Source of the DNA: Klenkia taihuensis
GTDB taxonomy: Bacteria > Actinomycetota > Actinomycetes > Mycobacteriales > Geodermatophilaceae
Assembly: GCF_900112525.1 (NCBI RefSeq)
Contig: NZ_FOMD01000003.1
Location: 496,001-560,000 of the forward strand
Length of the DNA stretch: 64,000 bases
Direction: 5' to 3'
Shown: positions 44,270 through 52,258 of the stretch, in pieces
Layout: every line of letters begins with the position of its first letter
Numbering within the stretch: the first letter of the stretch is position 1
Program-made: the position numbers and the translations under genes
The notes under the pieces: generated by a model
The model's database searches: none
What the model was told of the DNA's origin: nothing
Seen by the model: only the letters and a program-made list of their open reading frames with translations

Positions 44270-45789
44270 CGGTCGAGCAGGAGGTCCGGGCCGCCGTCGC
44301 GCGGTACGAGGCGGCGCTGGCCGCCGACGACCTGGCCGAGCTCGACGCCCTGTTCGCCCCCGGCGAGGACACCCTGCGGGCCGACGCCGCCGGCGTGCTC
44401 GTCTCGCACGCCGCGATCAGCGCCTACCGCCGCGGCCGCGGCGGCGCGCCGGCGCGGGAGGTCGTCGCGCTGCACGTCGTCGCGCACACCCCGGACCTGG
44501 CGACGGCGGTCGCGGAGACCCGCCGGCCCGACGGCACCCGCGGGCTGCAGACCCAGGTCTGGGAGCGCGGCGCGGCCGGCTGGCAGGTCCGGGTCGCGCA
44601 CGTCAGCTCCGGCCCCCAGCCGCTGGACCCGGTCGAGGACCCCACGACCTGGCGGGTGCTGGGCTCCCCGCTGGTGGCGCCCACCGGCACCGGCCCGCTG
44701 GACGGCGTGGCGGTCGCGGTCAAGGACCTGGTGGCCGTCGCCGGGCAGCGGGTGGGCGCGGGCAACCCGACCAAGCTCGCGCTGGCCCGCACCGAACCCG
44801 CGCACGCGCCGGTGCTCGCCGCGCTGCTGGCCGCCGGGGCGCACGTGCGGGGCATCGCCACCACCGACGAGCTGGCCTACAGCATCTCGGGCACCAACGT
44901 GCACACCGGCAGCCCGGCCAACCCGTGGGGCGCCGGGCTGGCCGTCGGCGGGTCGACCAGCGGACCGGCCGGCGCGGTCGCCCGCGGCCAGGCCGACCTG
45001 GGGCTGGGCACCGACACCGCCGGGTCGATCCGGGTGCCGGCGTCCTGGTGCGGGCTGCACGGCCTGCGGCCCACCCACGGCGCGCTGCCGCTGGACGGCG
45101 TGGCCCCGCTGGCCTCCGGCTTCGACGTCGTCGGCTGGCTGACCCGCGACGCCGGGCTGCTGCACCGCACCGCGCAGGTGCTGCTGCCCCCGGCCGACCC
45201 GGTCACCGAGCTGCTGCTGGCCGAGGACCTGCTGGAGCTGGCCGCCCCGCCGGTCGCCGACCTGGTGCGGGCGGTGGCCGCGGCGTCCGGGCTGCCGGTG
45301 CGCACCACGCGGCTGACCGCCGGCGAGGAGCACGAGGCCTGGTTCACCGCGTTCCGCGCCGCGCAGGGCGCGCAGGCGTGGGCGGTGCACGGGGCCTGGG
45401 TGACCGCGCACGGCGGCACGCTCGGCCCGGGCATCGCGCAGCGGTTCGCCGACGCCGCCGCGGTGACCGCCGCCGACGCCGAGCGCGCCGCCGAGGTGGT
45501 GGCCGCGGCCCGGACGGCGCTGCGCGACCGCATCGGACCGGGCACCGCCGTCCTCGCCCCGGCCACCAGCACCACCGCCCCGCCGGTGGTCGCGGCCGCC
45601 GCGGACAAGGCGGCGCTGCGCGGGGCCACGCTGCGGCTGACCTGCCTGGCCGGTCTCGGTGGGCTGCCCTCGGCGGTGGCCCCCGCCGGCCGGGTCGGCG
45701 GCCACCCGGCCGGCGTCGCGCTGATCGGGGCGGCCGGGGCGGACACCGCGCTCACCGGCCTGCTGGCCGCCTGGGACCGGACGCCGTAG
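44266..45789 (+). CDS. AtzH-like domain fused to amidase
   Basis: 507 residues. Residues 1-125 are an NTF2-like AtzH domain (ARYEAALAADDLAELDALF, VSHAAISAYRRGRG). From about 140 the amidase-signature domain begins: Lys153 in AVAVKDLVAVAG, VGGSTSGPAGAVARG, LGLGTDTAGSIRVPASWCGLHGLRP. Residue spacing around the Ser-cisSer-Lys triad is intact. In cyanuric acid breakdown AtzE is an amidase and AtzH a separate protein, both acting on carboxylated ureas; here the two are one chain. Predicted last hydrolytic step, on a ureido or carbamate product. GTG start overlaps the cupin stop. Confidence 0.9.
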   Translation: MTVEQEVRAAVARYEAALAADDLAELDALFAPGEDTLRADAAGVLVSHAAISAYRRGRGGAPAREVVALHVVAHTPDLATAVAETRRPDGTRGLQTQVWERGAAGWQVRVAHVSSGPQPLDPVEDPTTWRVLGSPLVAPTGTGPLDGVAVAVKDLVAVAGQRVGAGNPTKLALARTEPAHAPVLAALLAAGAHVRGIATTDELAYSISGTNVHTGSPANPWGAGLAVGGSTSGPAGAVARGQADLGLGTDTAGSIRVPASWCGLHGLRPTHGALPLDGVAPLASGFDVVGWLTRDAGLLHRTAQVLLPPADPVTELLLAEDLLELAAPPVADLVRAVAAASGLPVRTTRLTAGEEHEAWFTAFRAAQGAQAWAVHGAWVTAHGGTLGPGIAQRFADAAAVTAADAERAAEVVAAARTALRDRIGPGTAVLAPATSTTAPPVVAAAADKAALRGATLRLTCLAGLGGLPSAVAPAGRVGGHPAGVALIGAAGADTALTGLLAAWDRTP

Positions 45790-45790
45790 G

Positions 45791-47791
45791 TCAGACCTCG
45801 ATGCGGGCGCCCATCACCACGGTGCGGTCCTTGGGCAGCTCGAAGGAGCGGGCCGCGTCGGTGGTCAGGTGCGAGGTCGCGGTGAACACCGCGCGCCGCC
45901 AGCGCGGCAGCTCGCCGGGCCGGTGGTGGCCGGGGGAGCGGCTGACGTCGATGGTGGACAGGAACCAGGAGGCCCGCTCGAGGTCGACGTCGAGGTCGGC
46001 CTGCGCCAGGGCCCGGGCGAGGGCCTTCGGGACGTCGGTGCGCTGCCGGTAGCCGAAGTGCAGGGCCACCAGCACCACCGAGCCGTCGCTGCCCTCGGGG
46101 ACGGTGACCGTGCCGATCTCCTCGTCGACCACCCACGGGCTCAGCGCGGTGGTCAGCGAGACCACCAGCACCCGCTCGTGCAGGGCGTGCAGGTGCTCGA
46201 CGGTGGAGCGCAGGGCCAGCGGCGCGGTGGGCTCGCCCGCGGTGGCCCGGTTGAGGTAGACCGCCGTGCCGGGCACCCGGACCACCGACGACCCCGGCCC
46301 GCAGGCGTCGGTCAGCAGGTCGTCCAGCGGGCCCTCCTGCTCGTGCCGGCGCTTGGTCACCAGCAGCCGGCCGCGGAACCACGTCGTCATCACGGTGAAC
46401 AGCAGGACACCGATGACCAGCGGCACCCAGGCGCCGTGGGCGAGCTTGGTCAGGTTGGCGGCCAGGAAGCCGAGCATGATCGCCCCGACGAACGCGGCCC
46501 CGGCCAGCACCAGCGGCCGCGGCCAGCCCCACCGGTGCACCGCCACGACCGACGTCAGCACGATCGTCACCAGCACCGTGCAGGTCACCGCCATGCCGTA
46601 GGCGAAGGCCAGCGCCGCCGAGCTGCGGAAGGACAGCACCAGCAGGACGACGGCGACCATCAGCCCGTAGTTGACGTAGGGCACGTAGACCTGGCCGATG
46701 GTGTGCGCGGAGGTGTGCACGATCCGCAGCCGCGGCAGGTAGCCCAGCTGCACGGCCTGCCGGACGACGGAGAACGCGCCGGTGATCACCGCCTGGGAGG
46801 CGATCACCGTGGCCAGGGTGGCCAGCACGACCAGCGGGACCAGCGCCCAGTCGGGGACCACCCGGAAGAACGGCGCGGTGATCGGGCCGTCGGGGGACAG
46901 GTCGCCGATGACCAGCGCGCCCTGCCCGTAGTAGGACAGCATGCAGGCCGGGTAGACCAGGAACAGCCACGCCCGGGTGATCGGCGCCCGGCCGAAGTGA
47001 CCGAGGTCGGCGTACAGCGCCTCGGCGCCGGTGATGACCAGCACCACCGCGGCGAGGGCGAAGAACGCGGTGCCGGGCTGGTCGAGGAAGAAGCCGACGG
47101 CGTAGGTGGGCGACAGCGCGCGCAGCACACCGGGCTCCTGGACCACCCGGGACAGCCCGGACAGCCCGATGACCAGGAACCAGGCCACCATCACCGGCCC
47201 GAAGGCCGCGCCGACCTTGGCCGTGCCGAACCGCTGGACGCCGAAGAGCACCACCACGATGACCAGGACGGCGGGGACGACGAGGTCGCCGAGCGCCGGG
47301 TCGATGACCGTCACGCCCTCGACGGCGGACAGCACCGAGATGGCCGGGGTGATCATGCTGTCGGCGAGGAAGAGCGCGGCCCCGGCGATGCCGGCCAGGG
47401 CCAGCCGGCGCACGACCACCGGGGGCAGCTTCCGGCCGTCCCCGCCGCGGCGGCCGACCAGGGTGATCAGCGACATGATGCCGCCCTCGCCGTGGTTGTC
47501 GGCGTGCAGCACGACCCCCACGTACAGGCCGGTGACCACGATCGTCGCGGCCCAGAAGATCAGCGACAGCAGGCCGAGCAGGTTGGCCTCGGTCAGCGGC
47601 ACCGGGTGCGGGTCGTCGGGGCTGAACAGGGTCTGCAGCGTGTAGATGGGGCTGGTGCCGATGTCGCCGAACACGACGCCGAGCGCGCCCAGGGTCAGCG
47701 CCGCCCGGGTCGGGGACCCGCCGCCGGGGCGCACCCGGCCGCGGCCGGCAGGCCCGTCGTGCGGCGGCGCCGGGGCGGTCTGCTCGGTCAC
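45791..47791 (-). CDS. kup: Kup-type potassium uptake transporter
   Basis: 666 residues with about 12 membrane segments and a C-terminal cytosolic domain of about 200 residues. N-terminal signature LGALGVVFGDIGTSPIYTLQTLF, then WAATIVVTGLYVGVVLHADNHGEGG and SVLSAVEGVTVIDP are diagnostic. Low-affinity, proton-coupled K+ uptake at the membrane is the family function. The GTG at 47791 is chosen for family length; an in-frame GTG at 47827 exists. It is convergent with the amidase gene, with a 1-bp gap. No c-di-AMP riboswitch is seen in front of it. Confidence 0.94.
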   Translation of the reverse strand: MTEQTAPAPPHDGPAGRGRVRPGGGSPTRAALTLGALGVVFGDIGTSPIYTLQTLFSPDDPHPVPLTEANLLGLLSLIFWAATIVVTGLYVGVVLHADNHGEGGIMSLITLVGRRGGDGRKLPPVVVRRLALAGIAGAALFLADSMITPAISVLSAVEGVTVIDPALGDLVVPAVLVIVVVLFGVQRFGTAKVGAAFGPVMVAWFLVIGLSGLSRVVQEPGVLRALSPTYAVGFFLDQPGTAFFALAAVVLVITGAEALYADLGHFGRAPITRAWLFLVYPACMLSYYGQGALVIGDLSPDGPITAPFFRVVPDWALVPLVVLATLATVIASQAVITGAFSVVRQAVQLGYLPRLRIVHTSAHTIGQVYVPYVNYGLMVAVVLLVLSFRSSAALAFAYGMAVTCTVLVTIVLTSVVAVHRWGWPRPLVLAGAAFVGAIMLGFLAANLTKLAHGAWVPLVIGVLLFTVMTTWFRGRLLVTKRRHEQEGPLDDLLTDACGPGSSVVRVPGTAVYLNRATAGEPTAPLALRSTVEHLHALHERVLVVSLTTALSPWVVDEEIGTVTVPEGSDGSVVLVALHFGYRQRTDVPKALARALAQADLDVDLERASWFLSTIDVSRSPGHHRPGELPRWRRAVFTATSHLTTDAARSFELPKDRTVVMGARIEV

Positions 47792-47837
47792 GACGGGCAG
47801 TGAACCCCGTGGCCCTGTGCGGCACACCTCGACGCGC

Positions 47838-48125
47838 TCAGTTGGGGAACCGGCGGCGGCTGGGGGAGGGGCGCCGGGGCTCGGGCTCGAGTCTGCGCAG
47901 GTAGCCGGCCTGCACCCAGGTGTCGATCACCGCCGGGCCCAGCCCCTGCGGCACGGTGTAGGCCACCCGGCCCCACCAGCGGCCGTCGCCGTCGCGGCCC
48001 CAGCCGAGCAGGATGGCCGGCCAGGCATCGTCGAGCTGGCCGGGCATGCCGGTCACCCAGCAGTGCTGCGCCGGCCGGACGGGCGTCGAGACGCCCTCCG
48101 GCGGCTCGCCCGTCCGACCCGCCAC
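47838..48125 (-). CDS. Small conserved hypothetical protein
   Basis: 95 residues with a Trp-rich centre (QHCWVTGMPGQLDDAWPAIL, WGRDGDGRWWGRVAY) and a basic, disordered tail. No signal peptide. I recognise similar short proteins in actinobacteria but know no function. GTG start with a CATGCT hexamer 6 nt upstream, as in leaderless genes of this window. Confidence 0.65.
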   Translation of the reverse strand: MAGRTGEPPEGVSTPVRPAQHCWVTGMPGQLDDAWPAILLGWGRDGDGRWWGRVAYTVPQGLGPAVIDTWVQAGYLRRLEPEPRRPSPSRRRFPN

Positions 48126-48162
48126 CCCGACAGCATGCCACGGGTGTCGAACACGTGTTCGA

Positions 48163-49107
48163 TCAGCGCGCCACGTCGAGGGCGACGCCGGCCTGGGCGA
48201 GGGACAGGTCCCACACCCGGCGGGCGGCGGCCTCGTCGGTCAGGGTCCGGTACAGGTCCTGCCGGGCCGCCGGTCCGCCCACGTGGCCCGGGCCGGAGGG
48301 CCCGAAGAGGGCCCCGCCGGCGTCGGGCGCGGTGGCGGCGAGCAGCGCCGGCTCGGCGGCGCTGGCCACCGTGCCGACCAGCAGGCCGCGGGCGGACAGG
48401 AACCGGATCACCCGGCGCGCGGCGGTGTCGGAGCTGCGGCCGACCTCGGGCCGGGCGGCCAGCAGGTTGGTCGGCGCCACCCCGGGGTGGGCCAGCGCGC
48501 TGGTGATGCCCCAGCCGCCCGCCGTGCTGCGCCGCTGCAGCTCGAGGCCGAACAGGCCCAGCGCGATCTTCGACGAGCGGTAGGCGCGCATGCCGTCGTA
48601 GGAGCGCTCCGAGTCCGGGTCGTCGACCTGCACCGTGCCGCGGGCGGCCGCGATGCTCAGCTGCGAGACCACCCGGGCGCGGCCGGCGACCAGCAGCGGC
48701 AGCAGGTGCCCGACCAGCGCGACGTGGCCCAGGTGGTTGGTGCCCCACTGCAGCTCGTGGCCGTCAGCGGTGGTCTGCCGCTCCGGCGGGGTCATCACGC
48801 CGGCGTTGGCGACCAGCAGGTGCACCGGCCGGTCCTCGGCCCGCAGGGTGTCGCCGAGGGCCGCGACCGAGGCCAGCGAGGACAGGTCCAGCTCGCGCAG
48901 CGAGACGTCGGCACCGGGGACGGCGGCGCGCACCGCGGCGACCGCGGCCTCGCCCTTGGCGGGGTTGCGGACCGGCAGCACCACCTCGGCGCCGGCCGAG
49001 GCCAGCCGGGTGGCGATCACCTGGCCCATGCCGTCGCTGGCGCCGGTGACCACGGCGCGGCGGCCGGTGAGGTCGGGGAGGGGGACGAGCTGGGGTGTGC
49101 GTGCCAC
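48163..49107 (-). CDS. SDR family NAD(P)-dependent oxidoreductase
   Basis: 314 residues, retinol-dehydrogenase-like [12 protein letters not shown], arginine in [11 protein letters not shown] suggesting NADP(H), [24 protein letters not shown] and the active-site Tyr/Lys as YRSSK. The substrate is unknown. It is divergent from an XRE regulator (138-bp shared region), an arrangement very common for xenobiotic or carbonyl reductases controlled by the neighbour. The GTG at 49107 follows AAGGAG. Confidence 0.92.
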   Translation of the reverse strand: MARTPQLVPLPDLTGRRAVVTGASDGMGQVIATRLASAGAEVVLPVRNPAKGEAAVAAVRAAVPGADVSLRELDLSSLASVAALGDTLRAEDRPVHLLVANAGVMTPPERQTTADGHELQWGTNHLGHVALVGHLLPLLVAGRARVVSQLSIAAARGTVQVDDPDSERSYDGMRAYRSSKIALGLFGLELQRRSTAGGWGITSALAHPGVAPTNLLAARPEVGRSSDTAARRVIRFLSARGLLVGTVASAAEPALLAATAPDAGGALFGPSGPGHVGGPAARQDLYRTLTDEAAARRVWDLSLAQAGVALDVAR

Positions 49108-49181
49108 GGTGTGCTCCTTCGGTCGGTCGGTGTGCGGCCCACGCTGCCGCGGTCCGCGGAGGCGCACCACGGCCTGCTCAT

Positions 49182-49196
49182 CCTGGGATCGCCAGG
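49182..49196. promoter_or_regulatory. Candidate operator of XRE regulator
   Basis: CCTGG-GATCG-CCAGG, a palindrome with 5-bp arms in the region between the divergent SDR and XRE genes, of the sort found beside MmyB-type regulators. Confidence 0.45.
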
Positions 49197-49245
49197 TCCA
49201 GGCTCAGCCCTCCCTCGGGGCGGCGCCGGCGGGCAGGATCGCGGC

Positions 49246-50085
49246 GTGGACATCGACCGGGCCGGGCTGGCCGACTTCCTGCGCCGCTGCCGGGAGGCCC
49301 TGCAGCCCGAGGACGTCGGTCTGCCCCGCGGGCAGCGGCGCCGCACGGCCGGCCTGCGGCGCGAGGAGGTGGCCGCGCTGGCGCACATGTCGCCGGACTA
49401 CTACTCGCGGCTGGAGCGCGAGCGCGGCCCGCAGCCGTCGGAGTCGATGGTCGCCTCGATCGCCGCGGGCCTGCACCTGTCGCTGGACCAGCGCGACCAC
49501 CTGTTCCGGCTCGCCGGCCACCAGCCCCCGCCCCGCGGCGCCGAGGGCACCCACGTCGGGCCGGGCATGCTGCGCATCCTCGACCGGCTCGACGACACCC
49601 CCGCCGAGGTGGTCACCGAGCTCGGCGAGACGCTGCGGCAGACCCGCCTCGGGGTGGCCCTGCTGGGCGACGCGTCGCTGCGCACCGGCCCGGCCCGCAG
49701 CCTCGGCTACCGCTGGTTCACCGACCCCGAGGTGCGCCGCCGCTACCACCCCGACGACCACGAGCACCTGGGCCGGCTGTGGGCCTCGGGGCTGCGCGCG
49801 GTGGTCGCCGTCCGGGGACCCCGGTCCCGCGCGGCGGCGCTGGCCGAGGACCTGCTGGCCCGCAGCGAGGAGTTCCGCGAGGTGTGGGCCCGGCACGAGG
49901 TGGGGCTGCGGCCGACCGACGGCAAACGGCTCGTGCACCCCGAGGTCGGCCTGCTGGAGCTGCAGTGCCAGACGCTGCAGGACCCGCAGCAGGGCCACAC
50001 GCTGCTGGTCTACACCGCCGTCCCCGGCAGCGAGACCCACGAGAAGCTGCAGCTGCTGTCGGTGCTCGCCGGGCGGGTTCTGTAA
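49246..50085 (+). CDS. XRE-family regulator with MmyB-like ligand domain
   Basis: 279 residues. The HTH_31 domain (about residues 4-70) has RTAGLRREEVAALAHMSPDYYSRLERERGPQPSESMVASIAAGL. The rest is an MmyB-like domain (SLGYRWFTDPEVRRRYHPDDHE, GLRPTDGKRLVHPEVGLLELQCQTL), thought to bind fatty-acid-like ligands. Predicted to repress the divergent SDR gene. Its TAA stop lies inside a direct repeat that may serve the next promoter. GTG start preceded by AGGA. Confidence 0.92.
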   Translation: MDIDRAGLADFLRRCREALQPEDVGLPRGQRRRTAGLRREEVAALAHMSPDYYSRLERERGPQPSESMVASIAAGLHLSLDQRDHLFRLAGHQPPPRGAEGTHVGPGMLRILDRLDDTPAEVVTELGETLRQTRLGVALLGDASLRTGPARSLGYRWFTDPEVRRRYHPDDHEHLGRLWASGLRAVVAVRGPRSRAAALAEDLLARSEEFREVWARHEVGLRPTDGKRLVHPEVGLLELQCQTLQDPQQGHTLLVYTAVPGSETHEKLQLLSVLAGRVL

Positions 50086-50098
50086 AGGCTCTGTGAAG
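50079..50098 (+). promoter_or_regulatory. Direct repeat, candidate response-regulator site
   Basis: TCTGTAAAG (50079-50087) and TCTGTGAAG (50090-50098), an 11-bp-phased direct repeat 40 bp upstream of the MFS promoter -10. OmpR-family regulators bind such direct repeats, and an OmpR/TctD-type regulator is encoded just downstream of the MFS gene. Confidence 0.45.
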
Positions 50099-50137
50099 AA
50101 GGCCCGCTCCGGGTCGGTGTGTGGTGCCGGTCATACC

Positions 50138-50155
50138 TAGCGTCGGTGCACCGAC
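50138..50155 (+). promoter_or_regulatory. MFS promoter -10 with overlapping palindrome
   Basis: TAGCGT (50138-50143) is a good -10 with no recognisable -35, consistent with dependence on an activator. The perfect palindrome GTCGGTGCACCGAC (50142-50155) covers the expected transcription start. Confidence 0.45.
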
Positions 50156-50172
50156 ACCAACGGAGGTGCCCC

Positions 50173-51507
50173 ATGAGCTCGACACCATCCCGGACGCAGC
50201 CTGCGCCGCTGACCGCCCCGTCCACCCGCAGGGCGGTGTTCAACACCATCCGCGGGTCGCTGGGCAACCTCGTCGAGTGGTACGACGTCTACATCTACAC
50301 GGTCTTCGCGACCTACCTGCAGGCCAACTTCTTCGCCGAGGGCGAGCCCAACGCCGGCATCTACACGCTGGCGATCTTCGCGGTCACCTTCGTCATGCGG
50401 CCGGTGGGCTCGTGGTTCTTCGGCCGCTACGCCGACCGGCACGGCCGCCGTCCGGCCCTGGTGTTCAGCATCTCGCTGATGGCCGCGGCGTCCCTGGTCA
50501 TCGCGGTCACCCCGACCGCGGAGACCATCGGCGCCGGCGCCGTCGTCCTGCTGGTGCTCTGCCGGCTGGTGCAGGGCTTCGCGACCGGCGGTGAGTACGG
50601 CACCTCCGCCACCTACATGTCCGAGGCGGCCACCCAGGGCCGGCGCGGCTTCTTCTCCTCGTTCCAGTACGTGACCCTGGTCGGCGGGCACGTGCTCGCC
50701 CAGGCCACCCTGCTGATCCAGCAGGCGTTCCTCACCGACGAGCAGATCAACGACTTCGGCTGGCGCATCGCCTTCTTCATCGGGGCCATCAGCGCGGTCG
50801 TCGTGCTCTTCCTGCGCCGCGGCATGGACGAGACCATGCGTCACGACGGCACGAAGAAGTCCGGCTCGATGGTCGAGCTGTTCACCGCCTACCCCAAGCA
50901 GCTGCTGGTCTGCTTCCTGGTCACCCTCGGCGGGACCATCGCCTTCTACACCTACAGCGTCAACGGCCCGCGGATCATCAAGGGCGTCTACGCCGAGGAC
51001 GGCATGACCGGCACGTGGATCAACTTCATCGCGCTGGTGCTGCTCATGCTCATGCAGCCCGTCGGCGGGTGGCTGTCGGACAAGGTCGGCCGGCGCCCGC
51101 TGCTCATCGGCTTCGGCGTCGCCGGGGTGCTGTGGACCTACACCTTCCTCACCCTGCTGCCCACCGTGACCAGCCCGGTCGCGTCGTTCCTGCTCATCAC
51201 CGGGACCTACGTGATCCTGACCGGCTACACCTCCATCAACGCCGTGGTGAAGGCCGAGCTGTTCCCCTCCCACGTCCGGGCGCTGGGCGTCGGCCTGGGC
51301 TACGCGCTGGCCAACTCGATCTTCGGCGGCACCGCGCCGGTGATCTACGAGGCGGCCACCGAGAACGGTGCGGAGTCGGCGTTCGCGATCTACGTGACCG
51401 CGGCGATCGCGGTCTCCCTGGTCGTCTACGTGTTCGTCCTGCAGCGCTCGAGGAACTACCTGGACACCGAGGTGGTCGAGCGCAGCCCGGAGCCCGCCCG
51501 GGTCTGA
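50173..51507 (+). CDS. MFS metabolite:H+ symporter (KgtP/ShiA-like)
   Basis: 444 residues, about 12 membrane segments, MHS family. Signatures are GSLGNLVEWYDVYIY near the N-terminus, RPVGSWFFGRYADRHGRRPAL, VQGFATGGEYGTSATYMSEAA and PVGGWLSDKVGRRPLLIG. Relatives import 2-oxoglutarate, citrate, shikimate or proline/betaine. The neighbouring TctDE-like two-component system and TAXI binding protein point to a carboxylate. ATG start with GGAGG 6 nt upstream. Confidence 0.92.
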   Translation: MSSTPSRTQPAPLTAPSTRRAVFNTIRGSLGNLVEWYDVYIYTVFATYLQANFFAEGEPNAGIYTLAIFAVTFVMRPVGSWFFGRYADRHGRRPALVFSISLMAAASLVIAVTPTAETIGAGAVVLLVLCRLVQGFATGGEYGTSATYMSEAATQGRRGFFSSFQYVTLVGGHVLAQATLLIQQAFLTDEQINDFGWRIAFFIGAISAVVVLFLRRGMDETMRHDGTKKSGSMVELFTAYPKQLLVCFLVTLGGTIAFYTYSVNGPRIIKGVYAEDGMTGTWINFIALVLLMLMQPVGGWLSDKVGRRPLLIGFGVAGVLWTYTFLTLLPTVTSPVASFLLITGTYVILTGYTSINAVVKAELFPSHVRALGVGLGYALANSIFGGTAPVIYEAATENGAESAFAIYVTAAIAVSLVVYVFVLQRSRNYLDTEVVERSPEPARV

Positions 51508-51518
51508 GCAGGGTCCCG

Positions 51519-51556
51519 CCGTACCGGGCCGTGGCGGACGCCGCGGCCCGGTACGG
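51519..51556 (+). terminator. Terminator hairpin with embedded promoter
   Basis: Perfect 13-bp arms CCGTACCGGGCCG (51519-51531) and CGGCCCGGTACGG (51544-51556), 12-nt loop, starting 11 bp after the MFS stop. The right arm contains TACGGT (51552-51557), a good -10 for the response-regulator gene that starts at 51581. Confidence 0.7.
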
Positions 51557-51580
51557 TGCGCGCGGACGGAGGGGTCACGG

Positions 51581-52258
51581 GTGCGGGTGCTGCTGGTCGA
51601 GGACGACGCCGGGGTCGCCGAGGCGCTGACCCAGGGGCTGCGCGGCAGCGGCTGGACCGTCCGGCACGCGGCCACCGGCCGGGCGGCGCTCGAGGCGCTG
51701 GACGACGGGACCGACGGCCGCACCGACCTCGTGCTGCTGGACATGGGGCTGCCCGACCACGACGGGTTGTGGGTCTGCGCCCGGATCCGCGAGCGCAGCG
51801 ACGTCGCCGTCGTCGCGCTCACCGCCCGGCGGGCCGAGGCCTCGGTGGTCGCGGCGCTGCGGGCCGGCGTCGACGACTACGTGGTCAAGCCCTACAGCCT
51901 GGCCGTGCTGCTGGCCCGGATGGAGGCCGTGGTGCGGCGCAGCGGCGGCCGCGCCGCCCCCGCACCGGCCGTGGACGCCGGGTTCTCCCTGGACGTCGAG
52001 GCCCGCCGGGTGCGCACGGCCGACGGCGAGGTGGCGCTGACGGCCAAGGAGGCCGAGCTGCTGGCCGCCCTGCTGCGCCAGGCCGGCCGACCGGTCACCC
52101 GGGCCGCCCTGATGGAGGAGGTCTGGGACACCACCTGGATCGGCGCCTCCCGCACCCTCGACGTCCACGTCGGCACGCTGCGGGCCAAGCTCGGCGCCGA
52201 CGTGGTGGAGACCGTCCGCGGGGTGGGCTACCGGCTGGTGCCGCGGGGGGAGCGGTGA
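51581..52258 (+). CDS. TctD/OmpR-family response regulator
   Basis: 225 residues. Receiver domain with phosphoacceptor Asp54 (LVLLDMGLPDHDG), Thr in ALTARRAE and Lys in DDYVVKPYSLAVLLARM. The C-terminal winged helix has TAKEAELLAALLRQAG and GASRTLDVHVGTLRAKLG...TVRGVGYRLVP. It probably regulates the adjacent MFS and/or TAXI genes. GTG start with GGAGGGG upstream. Stop overlaps the histidine kinase start (GTGA). Confidence 0.94.
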   Translation: MRVLLVEDDAGVAEALTQGLRGSGWTVRHAATGRAALEALDDGTDGRTDLVLLDMGLPDHDGLWVCARIRERSDVAVVALTARRAEASVVAALRAGVDDYVVKPYSLAVLLARMEAVVRRSGGRAAPAPAVDAGFSLDVEARRVRTADGEVALTAKEAELLAALLRQAGRPVTRAALMEEVWDTTWIGASRTLDVHVGTLRAKLGADVVETVRGVGYRLVPRGER

